Below are positions 6,556 through 15,063 of a DNA stretch of 15,945 bases, one piece after another. Position numbers and translations under genes: made by a program. Position 1 is the stretch's first letter; each line of letters starts with the position of its first letter. Below the pieces are notes generated by a model. The model searched no databases. It was not told where the DNA came from and saw only the letters and a program-made list of their open reading frames with translations. The stretch is from Candidatus Omnitrophota bacterium (lineage in GTDB: Bacteria > Hinthialibacterota > Hinthialibacteria > Hinthialibacterales > JAKPRU01): NCBI GenBank assembly GCA_029557025.1, contig JAKPRU010000896.1, positions 1-15,945 of the forward strand. Direction: 5' to 3'.

Positions 6556-9086
6556 CTCGCGCGGATATTTCAAAACAAGTCAACCTGTATGTAAATCGAA
6601 AGACAGCGCTTATCCTTACATTTGTCTGTCTTTGCCTGCTCGGAATTCGTATGTTTGACGAAAGCCGAAGGGGACTGATCCGGACAATGATCCCGGAATT
6701 CGACGGCCAGGCCGGGGAACCAGCAACCTTCCGTGACTCGACAGTTCATTTCGTAGACTGGACACTTCGCCGCGATGCGTCAACGGCTCGCAAGTTCACG
6801 GCACAATGGGACGGATTTATCTGGGTGGATCATACCGACCGTTACACGCTGGTGATTTTCAGCGATGGCGATAGTCATGTCGCGATAGACGGCGACACGG
6901 TGTTGCACAAACCTCCGAGTTGGGATTTTATCCCGAAAGAACAGGCCGTTGTTCTGACAAGCGGCTCCCACACGATTTCGATTCGCTACATGGACCAATC
7001 CGGCCACAGCGCCGTCTCGTTCTGTTTAAAAGAAGGCGACCAAACCCAACCCTGCCCGTCGCGGATTCTCTCTCCCTTTCCGATAACAAAGCAGCAGGCG
7101 ATTTTCCGGAGCTGGTCGGATCGTGTGTGGCCCGTTGTTCCGGTAATGATCCTGTGTGCGATGATCTTCTGGAGCCATCTGCTGATCCACCGTTATGCGA
7201 ACAGTACTCGATCTCCGCTCGAAAGTAATTGTTGGACAATTATCCGTATCCTGTTCGTTTTGGGTTTCGCCTCTCGGGTTTACCTGGCCGCGCAATCCCA
7301 ATGGCTATTACTCGCCGACGAATCCGTAGTGGGAATTGCCGGACAGCGGATCAGCCGGGGGGATTCGTTCCCGTTGATGTACTACGGGCAGCCCTACGGA
7401 GGACCATTGGAGGCGTACCTGATTGCGCCGTTCTTTTTTCTCTTCGGTGCATCCGAGATCCTTCTGCGCTTGATGCCCGTTGTTCTCTCTGCGCTGGGGA
7501 TACCGTTGATCGGCTGGGCAGCAAGAGGGGCCTTTGGAGACCGGACCGGTCTCGTGGCGGCCGCATTGTGGTGTATCCCACCGCTTATGCCGTTAGTCTA
7601 CAGCATGTATGTCATGGTAGGCCCAGTAGAGAACTTGTTGGTAGTCGTGTTGGCTGTGGGTTTCTGGGCAAGGCTGTCCGACCCGGTACGATCCCCGTCT
7701 CGCATGTTCATTTTCTTAACGGGAACCGCAGCAGGCGCCGCGTTATGGGTAAATGCACAGATCCTGTATGTTCTGGTTCCCCTTTGGCTGCTTCTTCTCA
7801 CACCGATGAATCATTACCGCAGTCGGGGATTCTTCGCTCTCTTCTTCGGCGGATTGTTTGTCGGTTCGTTTCCGCTGTTGATCTACAACATTCAATATCC
7901 CTTCGCCACACTTCAGTTTCTCCTTCTGTCCGACGGAAAAGGTACTCTATTCTCTAATTTCCGAGGCGACTTTCTTCGGGGCGCCGCACCTGTTCTTCTC
8001 GGAATGAAAAATGCGTGGCGACTCATGGATTACCTTTCTCTCTGGCCCACTGCGTTCGGCCCCGCTCTGCTCGCGATAGGCGCCATCCTCTGTGCGGCAT
8101 GGAAATTGGCGACCCATTGGAAACGAGATCGCAACAAGTACCCTGGCGGAAATGCTCGGCTACTGTTTCTGATGGCGTGCTTTCTTTTCGGGATTGTTGT
8201 ATTTTCGATGTCGAATTTCCCGGGGAAAGCGCCTCGGCATCTGTTCCTGATTTATCCGATCTACCTGTTTCTCCTGGCTTGGGCGATCGGGGCCTTGTGG
8301 CGCCATTCGGCCACGGCGGCGTGTCTGCTGCTCGGATTGCAGCTGTTCTGGAATATCCAGGGAATCGCGCAATCGGATGCGCGTTATTATTTTCAGCCGA
8401 TCCATCGGATGGCCCAGGGAGAGTTCATACCTGCCGACTTGCACGAGGCGGTTGCACAAATTCGCCGGTTTGGTGTAGATGCCGTTTATAGCGATTACTG
8501 GATCGGAGAAAATCTTGCATTCGCTCTGGAGGAAAGCATTCCGGTATCCTGTACGCCGTATCGCCGACTTGATCAGACACAAGCCGCCCTGGAAGGGATT
8601 TCACCCGGATATGTGCTTCATGTGAACCAACCCGACCAGCCGGTCTACGACCTCCTGTTCCGGGAAATGGGGTGGAATCGAGCCGTGGCCTTGCCGCTGC
8701 TCCTCTATTCCCCACGGGAATGTTTGCCGTCGGCGAAATCGGAGTGGCACATCGGCACTGAGAATACATGCGTGGGTTGTGCCGCGTGGGATGGGTCTCT
8801 GGAGACAGCCTGGCTCCCGTCTCATGGACAGGATTCCTTGCTCCTTTCTTTTCCGAATCCGATCTCCTTTCGACAGGTAGCCGTTCTGTCGGAAAACTTA
8901 TCGAATACCGACGGGCTTTCCGTTCTGTACCGGGATCGCCAATTATCCGCCTCGAAAACAACGCATCTTCGCAAGTGGTCCGTTACAATCATTGATGTTC
9001 CCGAAACCGATGCTCGTGAGTTGAAGATCCTGCTCCCCAGGAATAAAAGAACCGTACCCAGAATCTACGAGATATTTCTGTTCTAA
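6552..9086 (+). CDS. PA14-like / GT-C glycosyltransferase / F5/8C-like membrane fusion protein
   Basis: An 844-residue multi-pass membrane protein. One transmembrane helix (about 18-33) is followed by an extracytoplasmic beta-module (about 45-165) with PA14 hallmarks: WDGFIWVDHTDRYTLVIFSD (86-105), VAIDGDTV and GSHTISIRYMD. Residues about 190-600 carry a dozen or so hydrophobic helices typical of ArnT/PMT (GT39/GT83-like) lipid-linked sugar transferases. The acidic pair Asp256-Glu257 in LLADESVVG sits after a helix, where GT-C enzymes keep the catalytic acid, and QPYGGPLEAYL follows. Residues about 605-730 are soluble. The end (about 738-844: AWDGSLETAWLPSHGQDSLL) resembles a discoidin/F5-8C carbohydrate-binding module. 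It probably moves a sugar from a polyprenyl phosphate carrier to an acceptor outside the membrane; donor and acceptor are unknown. Its start overlaps the stop of a 14-codon ORF. Confidence 0.85.
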   Translation: MTRADISKQVNLYVNRKTALILTFVCLCLLGIRMFDESRRGLIRTMIPEFDGQAGEPATFRDSTVHFVDWTLRRDASTARKFTAQWDGFIWVDHTDRYTLVIFSDGDSHVAIDGDTVLHKPPSWDFIPKEQAVVLTSGSHTISIRYMDQSGHSAVSFCLKEGDQTQPCPSRILSPFPITKQQAIFRSWSDRVWPVVPVMILCAMIFWSHLLIHRYANSTRSPLESNCWTIIRILFVLGFASRVYLAAQSQWLLLADESVVGIAGQRISRGDSFPLMYYGQPYGGPLEAYLIAPFFFLFGASEILLRLMPVVLSALGIPLIGWAARGAFGDRTGLVAAALWCIPPLMPLVYSMYVMVGPVENLLVVVLAVGFWARLSDPVRSPSRMFIFLTGTAAGAALWVNAQILYVLVPLWLLLLTPMNHYRSRGFFALFFGGLFVGSFPLLIYNIQYPFATLQFLLLSDGKGTLFSNFRGDFLRGAAPVLLGMKNAWRLMDYLSLWPTAFGPALLAIGAILCAAWKLATHWKRDRNKYPGGNARLLFLMACFLFGIVVFSMSNFPGKAPRHLFLIYPIYLFLLAWAIGALWRHSATAACLLLGLQLFWNIQGIAQSDARYYFQPIHRMAQGEFIPADLHEAVAQIRRFGVDAVYSDYWIGENLAFALEESIPVSCTPYRRLDQTQAALEGISPGYVLHVNQPDQPVYDLLFREMGWNRAVALPLLLYSPRECLPSAKSEWHIGTENTCVGCAAWDGSLETAWLPSHGQDSLLLSFPNPISFRQVAVLSENLSNTDGLSVLYRDRQLSASKTTHLRKWSVTIIDVPETDARELKILLPRNKRTVPRIYEIFLF

Positions 9087-9103
9087 TCCCCAATTCGCCC
9101 ATC

Positions 9104-9123
9104 GACAGGCACAGAGGCCTGTC
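9104..9123. repeat. Variant hairpin unit preceding the tandem array
   Basis: GACAGGC (9104-9110) and GCCTGTC (9117-9123) are perfect 7-bp arms around the loop ACAGAG. The sequence then runs into the same TCCCACCAG linker found in the array. The loop resembles the reverse complement of the array loop, as if this unit's hairpin were inverted. It lies 18 nt after the stop of the glycosyltransferase gene. Confidence 0.7.
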
Positions 9124-9295
9124 CCACCAGTAGGCCAGGCGTCTCTGCCTGGTTGTCCCACCAGGAGGCCAGGCGTCTCTGCCTGGTTGTCCCACCGGCA
9201 GGCCAGGCGTCTCTGCCTGGTTGTCCCTCCAGTAGGCCAGGTGTCTCTGCCTGGTTGTCCCACCAGCAGGCCAGGCGTCTCTGCTTGGTTGTCCC
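9121..9295. repeat. Five 34-bp tandem repeats, each containing a hairpin
   Basis: Copies lie at 9121-9154, 9155-9188, 9189-9222, 9223-9256 and 9257-9290, followed by a 5-nt partial copy (GTCCC). Each unit has a linker GTCCCACCAGTAG with small variations, then CCAGGC, loop GTCTCT, GCCTGG and TT. All loops are identical. Differences are mostly in the 3-4 nt after CCACC. Two stem changes occur: CCAGGT in copy 4 and GCTTGG in copy 5. Both leave G-U pairs if the plus strand is transcribed. The array lies between convergent genes and contains no real coding frame. It resembles dispersed palindromic (REP-like) elements expanded in tandem. A role in ending or protecting the glycosyltransferase transcript is possible but not shown. 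Confidence 0.9.
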
Positions 9296-9354
9296 TACTC
9301 GCTACGGCCCGGCTCTGCAAAGGCCATTCGGTTGCGGTATTCTATGAAACAGCT

Positions 9355-12300
9355 CTACCTCGCAGCGGATTTCTTGAAAAGAATATCTCGCCTCTCCACC
9401 TCGTCAATTTCTCTGCAGAACTCGACAAAGCGGGCGTAGTCTTTGGGTTCGATCCGCTGGACAGGAACAAGCGCGCTTCTGCGAACATAAAGTTCATCTC
9501 CCTCCCGTCGGTACGTTAACGAATAGTAGCCGTACGCGCTGATGCACAGGTAATCTTGCGGAAGAACGATGAGATCATAACCGGCGTCGATCATCGGGCG
9601 AAGCAATACCCGCAGCTCGATAGGTTCGGTCACCGGAGGACTGTTGAAATCTACGGGTGTTTCCCGCGTGACTTCGCCGACCAGGCCGGATATTTCTAAC
9701 GGACTCGGTACCGCAGGTAACCGAAGCATGTCGTTTTCGCCCGGCTGCAAGTAACTGGGAATTCGACCGGCGAAATAAAGCTGCGGCGTTCCGTAGGGGG
9801 AGTCCGCATTCCGAAGTTCCGTGCGGTCGAGTACAATTCCGCGCAGATCGCCGGTGACTTGGGAATCCCTGAATCGTCGCTCCGCATCTTTATCTACAAT
9901 CAGTGTGAGAAGAGCGCGCCGGTGCGTGCCGCGATATCCGTACGTGCCCATGGCAAGAACGGATCGGTCGGATTGAGGTGTGAACTCAAACGTTCGCTCG
10001 ATCCACCCGCGAGGCCAGAACGTCCAATCGACCGGCTCGATGTACTCCCCCGTCGCCGAGAGTACACATGCTGCCTGCGAGCGGCTTTTTCCGTCGACCT
10101 CGCCCATCGCGATGTGCCGGGAGTTGAAGTCCAGCCAAGTCGGATTCTCCCCACCTGTCTCCACGCGAAGAAGAAGTTGGCCGGAGACTGTGGAACCCGG
10201 TTGCGGCGCAAATCCGTCTTCGGGTTTGTTCGTAATGACAAGACTGGGGTCACTCTGTTTTCCAAGTCGCGTCAGGATGGTTTGCGCGAGCAGGGTCTTT
10301 TCCCGAGCGGAACCTGTTCGCAGAATCGCCGTATCGAGTGTTGTATACGAACCCGCCGCGGGTTCGATTTCTTTCTGTACCCAATCATAGACCTTGCGAA
10401 CCAGGTCGGGATCGGACGGATCGAACAGACCGATCATCTCATCCAATTCCGAACCGTCTTCTGTGCGCCCCAGGAGCTGTTCGTGCCAATTCTCAAGGAA
10501 AAATCGCCAATCGACCCACGTACTGAACCGCAGACAGGGAACGACTTCGGAAACGGGCGGCATGTGCGACTCCTCGCGAACCCCATCCTGTAGACGTTTT
10601 TCCCACATCAGGGCGATGCGGCCGTCTCCCAACTGTTCTCTTGTTCCGAATTCCTCCGGTTTCACCTGCAACACGTAATTCATATTTTCCGGCAGGATGA
10701 TCGTTAATTTCGACACGAGCATCGGCTCGTCGATTCCGCCGAAAAAGTAGCCGCCGGCATAATGGTTGTACCCGGGATAGAGGTTCCCCGACACGGATTC
10801 GAGATAGGCATACTCAATAATAGTTCCCGGTTCTACTCCGTACATGGAGAGAGCCTGTTTCCCGCCCAATTCGGCTACATGTTGTACCGGCCATTCCGTT
10901 CCATCCGGAAGGATAGAGCGGGCCTGACGAATTTCCACGCCGTCGCCTCTCGGAATAACTGTCTCGGCCCAGCGCTGTCGGCCCTCGGAATTGAGAATCT
11001 TAACAGCTTGGTGGACGTATTGGCGATATGTGCCCTGGGAATCAAGGACCAGTACCATGACATCAATTAAAAGAATGTCGGGCGCTCGGCTGTTCTTCCA
11101 GCGGTCGGCTTGAGACAGATCGAGTTCCTCCAGGCGGACATCATATCGCTCAATCCGTTCATCCTCGCCGTATCCGAATTGGCGAAGAGTCTTGCGGGCC
11201 TCCTCGTTTTGGGGAGCAACCTCCAGCGCCTTTCGATAGAGATCGATTGCTGTGTTCGGAAGGCGGGTAGACGGCTTTTCGGCCTCCAGGCGGGCGGATT
11301 CCGTTAACGGTTCCGGGCGATACGGATAAAGTTGCCGTATCTTGGCGCACAACGTACCCGCCTGTTCCCGCAGGCCCGCCGAACGTAACGCTCGCACCAT
11401 CCGCAAGTGATCTCCCAGGGAAAACGGATGAATTTGCAAAGTCTGCTCAAATGTGGCGGAAACGGACGGGTCCAGCGGGCCGCCGCTCAGAACCGCGATC
11501 GCCTCCTCCAGTAACGATCCGTTACGGGGATAGACTGTCAACCCCTTTTTCAGCGTCTCCAGTGCTTCAACTCGATTTCCCCAATCGGCCTGTATCCGGG
11601 CCATCCTGCGGAAAATCTCAGCGGACGGCGGTAGAGATTCCGATGCACGTTGCAGCGCGTCGAGCGATTCATCCATCCAGTTCTTTCTGTAGTACAACAG
11701 ACCGTAAGCGTAGTCGATTCCCGCCCGGTACTCGATGTTTGCCTCTTTGAGTATCGGTTCGACTGTTTTGAGAGATTCCAAAGCCTGGTCGGTATTATCT
11801 CGGTCAAGTAGATAAGTGATGAGGCCGATATGCGCGCCGAGTGCGGCCGGGTAGAGTTCGATGGCCTTCCGATATGCCGTTTCCGCTTCACGCTGGAGAC
11901 GGGAACGGGAAGGCGGTCGATAGGCAGCCTCCCGCATCTTTAGATCGCCCAGAAGGCTGTAAGCCTGCGCAATGTTCGCTTTCAATGCAGGGGACAGTCT
12001 CTGTTGCGCCGGGGGGAATTCCCCTTTCCGAAAATCGGCTAACGCTCCGTACAATGATGCAAGAACATTTTCATAAGGGCGGGGCGCTATTTCCCCGGAA
12101 CCGATAAAAACCAGCGGCGGCCGGTAGCGTTTCGGTGTCCTGTTGTCTATCGGATAGAAAACCAGGTTTTTCAGAATCGATTCGTTTTTTGTGGCAATCG
12201 ACCAATTCGGAAGTGTATTGGCATCGATGGGACGCAGAGACACGCGCACCCACCATTCCGAACCACGCCGGCAACTCTTGACGAGAATCGGAATCAGACC

Positions 12301-13179
12301 TGCGCGGAGGCGGACTTGGACTGTGGTTTCCACCTGGAAATCGCGCCGTTCAAGACAACGGATCGCTGATGGTTTGCCGTCCCACCACACAACATAATTA
12401 CTGGGGGATTCGATGGTCAAAAGAGCGTCGGCTTCACCTTCCGACTGAACGGCCGTAAATGCATAAGCCGTTCCACGCGAGGGGTAGATCAGCGAATCGA
12501 GGTCCAGCATCCCGGCGGGATCGGGTACCGGAATCTCCGTGCGCGTGACGGAAGAAATCCAGCCGGGAAAAGACAGGGGGGACAGGTCGGTTTCAGGTGG
12601 GAACGGTTCCCAGAGGTCCATCGTGCCGTAAGCGCCGAACGGCCCTGCAACAAACCACCAGTCCGAGACAACGCCGCTGCGTTCCACCGCCCGTTTGGCT
12701 TGAACCGGATCGGCCCATTTTTCAGCCCATTCCAGATACTCGCGCCACGCTTCGACCCGGCGATCCCCCGAAAGCGGGCCGGATTCGGAGGTAAGGTCCT
12801 TCAGCAATCTCTCCCGGTTTTTGACAGGAATCCCCTGCAATTCCGGCAGGGCCAGGGCCGCCAGGTATCCTGACCACCAGGGCCGCGATGCTCCCTTTAC
12901 GGCCAGCTCCATCCAGAGGTCGGCGGCTTTCGGCATGTTGCCCCTTGTCCACTGCACCAGCGCCATCCCATCCAGCGCATCCAGGTCCGCGGGATTCTCA
13001 TCCAGAGCCTTGTCAAACAGTATCTCCGCCTGGACCAAGTCGTTTTTCAGCAGCGCGTCCCACCCCTCACCCGTCAACGCGGACCATCCCGGAAGCGAAA
13101 GACCCCACGCAAGCGCGAGAACAAAAAACGGTTGCAGGTGAAAACAGATACCACAGCGATTTGTATCGATCCGCATCAT
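9355..13179 (-). CDS. Giant secreted TPR / DUF3857 / transglutaminase-like protein
   Basis: A 1274-residue exported protein. ATG 13179 is chosen because AAAGGG (13194-13189) is 9 nt upstream and the product starts with a signal peptide (MMRIDTNRCGICFHLQPFFV, core to about 33). The frame stays open to a TTG at 13221. Residues about 38-100 hold a TPR pair. About 170-320 is a beta-sandwich of PA14-like flavour (SNYVVWWDGKP, RLRAGLIPILVKS). About 375-670 is a run of TPRs (EAETAYRKAIELYP, VEALETLKKGLTVYP). About 676-875 matches DUF3857. About 920-1035 matches a transglutaminase-like core. In that core the usual GxC motif reads GSAREKT (956-962) and the usual His region reads QLLLRV (1001-1006); only WLDFN with Asp1017 remains. 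It is therefore likely non-catalytic. A periplasmic scaffold or glycan/peptide-binding role is inference. It lies downstream of the GH57 gene with a 93-nt gap. Confidence 0.85.
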   Translation of the reverse strand: MMRIDTNRCGICFHLQPFFVLALAWGLSLPGWSALTGEGWDALLKNDLVQAEILFDKALDENPADLDALDGMALVQWTRGNMPKAADLWMELAVKGASRPWWSGYLAALALPELQGIPVKNRERLLKDLTSESGPLSGDRRVEAWREYLEWAEKWADPVQAKRAVERSGVVSDWWFVAGPFGAYGTMDLWEPFPPETDLSPLSFPGWISSVTRTEIPVPDPAGMLDLDSLIYPSRGTAYAFTAVQSEGEADALLTIESPSNYVVWWDGKPSAIRCLERRDFQVETTVQVRLRAGLIPILVKSCRRGSEWWVRVSLRPIDANTLPNWSIATKNESILKNLVFYPIDNRTPKRYRPPLVFIGSGEIAPRPYENVLASLYGALADFRKGEFPPAQQRLSPALKANIAQAYSLLGDLKMREAAYRPPSRSRLQREAETAYRKAIELYPAALGAHIGLITYLLDRDNTDQALESLKTVEPILKEANIEYRAGIDYAYGLLYYRKNWMDESLDALQRASESLPPSAEIFRRMARIQADWGNRVEALETLKKGLTVYPRNGSLLEEAIAVLSGGPLDPSVSATFEQTLQIHPFSLGDHLRMVRALRSAGLREQAGTLCAKIRQLYPYRPEPLTESARLEAEKPSTRLPNTAIDLYRKALEVAPQNEEARKTLRQFGYGEDERIERYDVRLEELDLSQADRWKNSRAPDILLIDVMVLVLDSQGTYRQYVHQAVKILNSEGRQRWAETVIPRGDGVEIRQARSILPDGTEWPVQHVAELGGKQALSMYGVEPGTIIEYAYLESVSGNLYPGYNHYAGGYFFGGIDEPMLVSKLTIILPENMNYVLQVKPEEFGTREQLGDGRIALMWEKRLQDGVREESHMPPVSEVVPCLRFSTWVDWRFFLENWHEQLLGRTEDGSELDEMIGLFDPSDPDLVRKVYDWVQKEIEPAAGSYTTLDTAILRTGSAREKTLLAQTILTRLGKQSDPSLVITNKPEDGFAPQPGSTVSGQLLLRVETGGENPTWLDFNSRHIAMGEVDGKSRSQAACVLSATGEYIEPVDWTFWPRGWIERTFEFTPQSDRSVLAMGTYGYRGTHRRALLTLIVDKDAERRFRDSQVTGDLRGIVLDRTELRNADSPYGTPQLYFAGRIPSYLQPGENDMLRLPAVPSPLEISGLVGEVTRETPVDFNSPPVTEPIELRVLLRPMIDAGYDLIVLPQDYLCISAYGYYSLTYRREGDELYVRRSALVPVQRIEPKDYARFVEFCREIDEVERRDILFKKSAAR

Positions 13180-13272
13180 GTCCCAAATCCCTTTCGATCC
13201 GTTGACGGTCATTGCCCGCAATGCAGGACGGTTCGTTCCATTGTGACGGGAAGGGTGCGCGGAAGCAACATT

Positions 13273-14871
13273 TCAGGCATATACGGTGTAGTCGATCTCC
13301 TGAAAAATACTGTCTTTCGATTCGTAATCGTTCAGGAGAGATTCCTCGATCATTCCCGCCATCGCCTGCTCGTAGAGCCGTGTAAAACGATAGATGTGTT
13401 CCCGGGTTCTTCGGACGGCATACGAGACCACCGTTCCGGTCGTCATAATAAAGGCCCAGTCGCTGCTTTGCGCCAACAATAATTCACGGGCCGCCTGGTT
13501 CAAGGCTCTGCGGAGAATCCCGTCGGAAACGGGGAATCTCTGCGCCAGTTCGATCATGCGGCTTTCCGCCAGGTGCAGGTGTCGGTAAATCCAATCGTTA
13601 GAGGCATTGAGCCACACCTCATTGTATCCCTTGTCCCCCCACGACGAGGCTGTCGGTTCAATCACCTGAAGAGACTTGTTTTTCTCCAGATATTCGCTGG
13701 GCGTAATCATTTTTATCTCGGACTGATCAAAATGAATCTTCCGGGAAAGGAACTCAATGAAATCCGGTCCCTCGTACCACCAATGCCCGAAGAGTTCCGC
13801 ATCGTATGGGGCTACAAGAATCGGAGGTTTCTTGAACACACCGAATAGATGTCTGCATTGATGCTGGCGATTGAACATGAAATTGCCTGCATGGGTAGCC
13901 GCTCGTTCCAGTGCAATATCCGGCAAGTAAGGTTCTTTTTTTCCCAAGTCGATTCCGACGCCCGTAATTCGGTGGTATTTGAGGCCGACATTCCGGCGGA
14001 CTCCATCGCTGTGAAGATAGGGCCGAATGTAATCGTAGGGAGCATCATACCCGATGTCCCGGTAGAACTCGCGATAGTCGAAATCCCCCGGATACCCCTC
14101 TTCCCGACTCCAGACTTGGCGCGACGACTGGATATCCCGCGCGAACACCGCCACTCTGTTCGGTGTATAGACCGGCGCAAATACCCCATATCGCGGGTAC
14201 GGTTTTCCGTAGAGAAGCCCGTGGGCATCCATGAAAAAGAAGCGGATTCCCTGGTCCGCCAAGTGACGGTCCACCCCCGGGGCATAGCCGCATTCCGCGA
14301 GCCAGATCCCGCGTGGTAACCGCCCGAAATGCTTTTCGTAGTTGATTTTTGCGACTTGTATTTGCGCCCTTTTCGCGTTCTCCGTCTTGATTAACGGCAT
14401 GAAACCATGAGTGGCGCCACACGTGATGATTTCCAGAACACCGTGGTCCTGAAATGCGCGGAATCCTGCAACCAGATTTCGATGGTACCGATTTTGAAAC
14501 AGGTCCAGGGCAAGAGTCAGTTTTCGCTCGTACATACAGGCTGCATCATGAAACTTGCGCATGTCCCCCCGTGAAGTACGATGCACCTCTTTTTCAGCGA
14601 GTTCCAGCAGCGATTCCAGGCGACGCTCCGCCCGTTCTTGCAAAAGGGGATCCACCAGCATTTCACACAGAGGCGGAGTCAGGGACATCGTGATCCGAAA
14701 GTTGACACTATCATTGACCAACCGCTCGTACACCGCAAGAAGCGGCAGATAGGTCTCGATCATGGCCTCAAACAGCCAATCCTCTTCCAGAAACTCAGGA
14801 TGTTCCGGATGACGGATAAAGGGAAGATGCGCGTGCAGCACCAGACACAAATAGCCACGCGGATGCGCCAT
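13273..14871 (-). CDS. GH57 1,4-alpha-glucan branching enzyme
   Basis: A 532-residue cytoplasmic enzyme that forms alpha-1,6 branches in glycogen-like alpha-glucan; GH57 branching enzymes are usually about 525-560 residues. It begins MAHPRGYLCLVLHAHLPFIR, with the GH57 His13-x-His15 motif. GIWLAECGYAPG (188-199) holds the nucleophile Glu193. APYDAELFGHWWYEGPDF (354-371) holds the acid/base Asp357. The C-terminal third, rich in W, N and R (WLNASNDWIYRHLHLAE), is the DUF1957-type helical domain of this branch. ATG 14871 is used because family homology begins there. The closest ribosome-binding site, GGAGGT (14889-14884), touches another ATG at 14883 and is 12 nt from this one, so 4 extra residues cannot be excluded. 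DUF4912 lies directly upstream. Branching specificity rather than amylase or alpha-glucanotransferase activity follows from motif and length similarity to the TK1436-type enzymes. Confidence 0.92.
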   Translation of the reverse strand: MAHPRGYLCLVLHAHLPFIRHPEHPEFLEEDWLFEAMIETYLPLLAVYERLVNDSVNFRITMSLTPPLCEMLVDPLLQERAERRLESLLELAEKEVHRTSRGDMRKFHDAACMYERKLTLALDLFQNRYHRNLVAGFRAFQDHGVLEIITCGATHGFMPLIKTENAKRAQIQVAKINYEKHFGRLPRGIWLAECGYAPGVDRHLADQGIRFFFMDAHGLLYGKPYPRYGVFAPVYTPNRVAVFARDIQSSRQVWSREEGYPGDFDYREFYRDIGYDAPYDYIRPYLHSDGVRRNVGLKYHRITGVGIDLGKKEPYLPDIALERAATHAGNFMFNRQHQCRHLFGVFKKPPILVAPYDAELFGHWWYEGPDFIEFLSRKIHFDQSEIKMITPSEYLEKNKSLQVIEPTASSWGDKGYNEVWLNASNDWIYRHLHLAESRMIELAQRFPVSDGILRRALNQAARELLLAQSSDWAFIMTTGTVVSYAVRRTREHIYRFTRLYEQAMAGMIEESLLNDYESKDSIFQEIDYTVYA

Positions 14872-15063
14872 TATGGATATCATACCTCCAACTGGATGAA
14901 CTTTAGAATGCAGGGACAACCCAAGAGACTATCGCAAAAGGCCCGAACGAACCAAAATCCTCTCTCCCAAGATTGGAAGAGATACAACGGGGTTGAGATC
15001 ATTTACCTTATCAACCCCGCTTTACTCCTCCGACGGGCAATTTATCCGCACCTTGAAACACTC
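14872..15063 (-). other. Intercistronic region between DUF4912 and GH57 genes
   Basis: This 192-nt gap has no gene. It contains the 9-bp-stem hairpin listed separately (14988-15019) and the GGAGGT site of the branching enzyme. I see no convincing promoter on the minus strand, so the branching enzyme may be read through from the DUF4912 gene past the hairpin. Confidence 0.4.
14988..15019 (-). terminator. Intercistronic hairpin, possible weak terminator or attenuator
   Basis: Arms CGGGGTTGA (14988-14996) and TCAACCCCG (15011-15019) are perfectly complementary around a 14-nt loop. In the direction of transcription (minus) the hairpin starts 44 nt after the DUF4912 stop and is followed by TTGTATCTCTT. 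That run is only moderately U-rich, so termination would be partial. It could lower branching-enzyme expression relative to DUF4912, or simply end the DUF4912 transcript. Confidence 0.45.

Noticed and set aside
9121..9295. CRISPR array
   Set aside because: The 34-bp units are contiguous and vary mainly at 3-4 positions. There are no unique spacers and no cas genes, so this is a tandem hairpin repeat.
8943..9347. Open frames running through the tandem repeats on both strands
   Set aside because: Their repetitive translations (for example RPGVSAWLS) arise only from the repeat. A 34-bp unit shifts frame with each copy, and there is no ribosome-binding site.
13180..13221. TTG or upstream ATG start for the giant TPR protein
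   Set aside because: The extra residues precede the signal peptide and lack a good ribosome-binding site. The ATG at 13179 has AAAGGG 9 nt upstream.
14872..14919. Upstream TTG start for the branching enzyme
   Set aside because: GH57 homology starts at MAHPRGYLCLVLHAHLPF, and the family length fits a start at 14871. The ATG at 14883 touches its Shine-Dalgarno site.
14872..15063. tRNA, small RNA or riboswitch in the intercistronic gap
   Set aside because: Only a single simple hairpin is visible. No cloverleaf, CCA end or known riboswitch core could be drawn.
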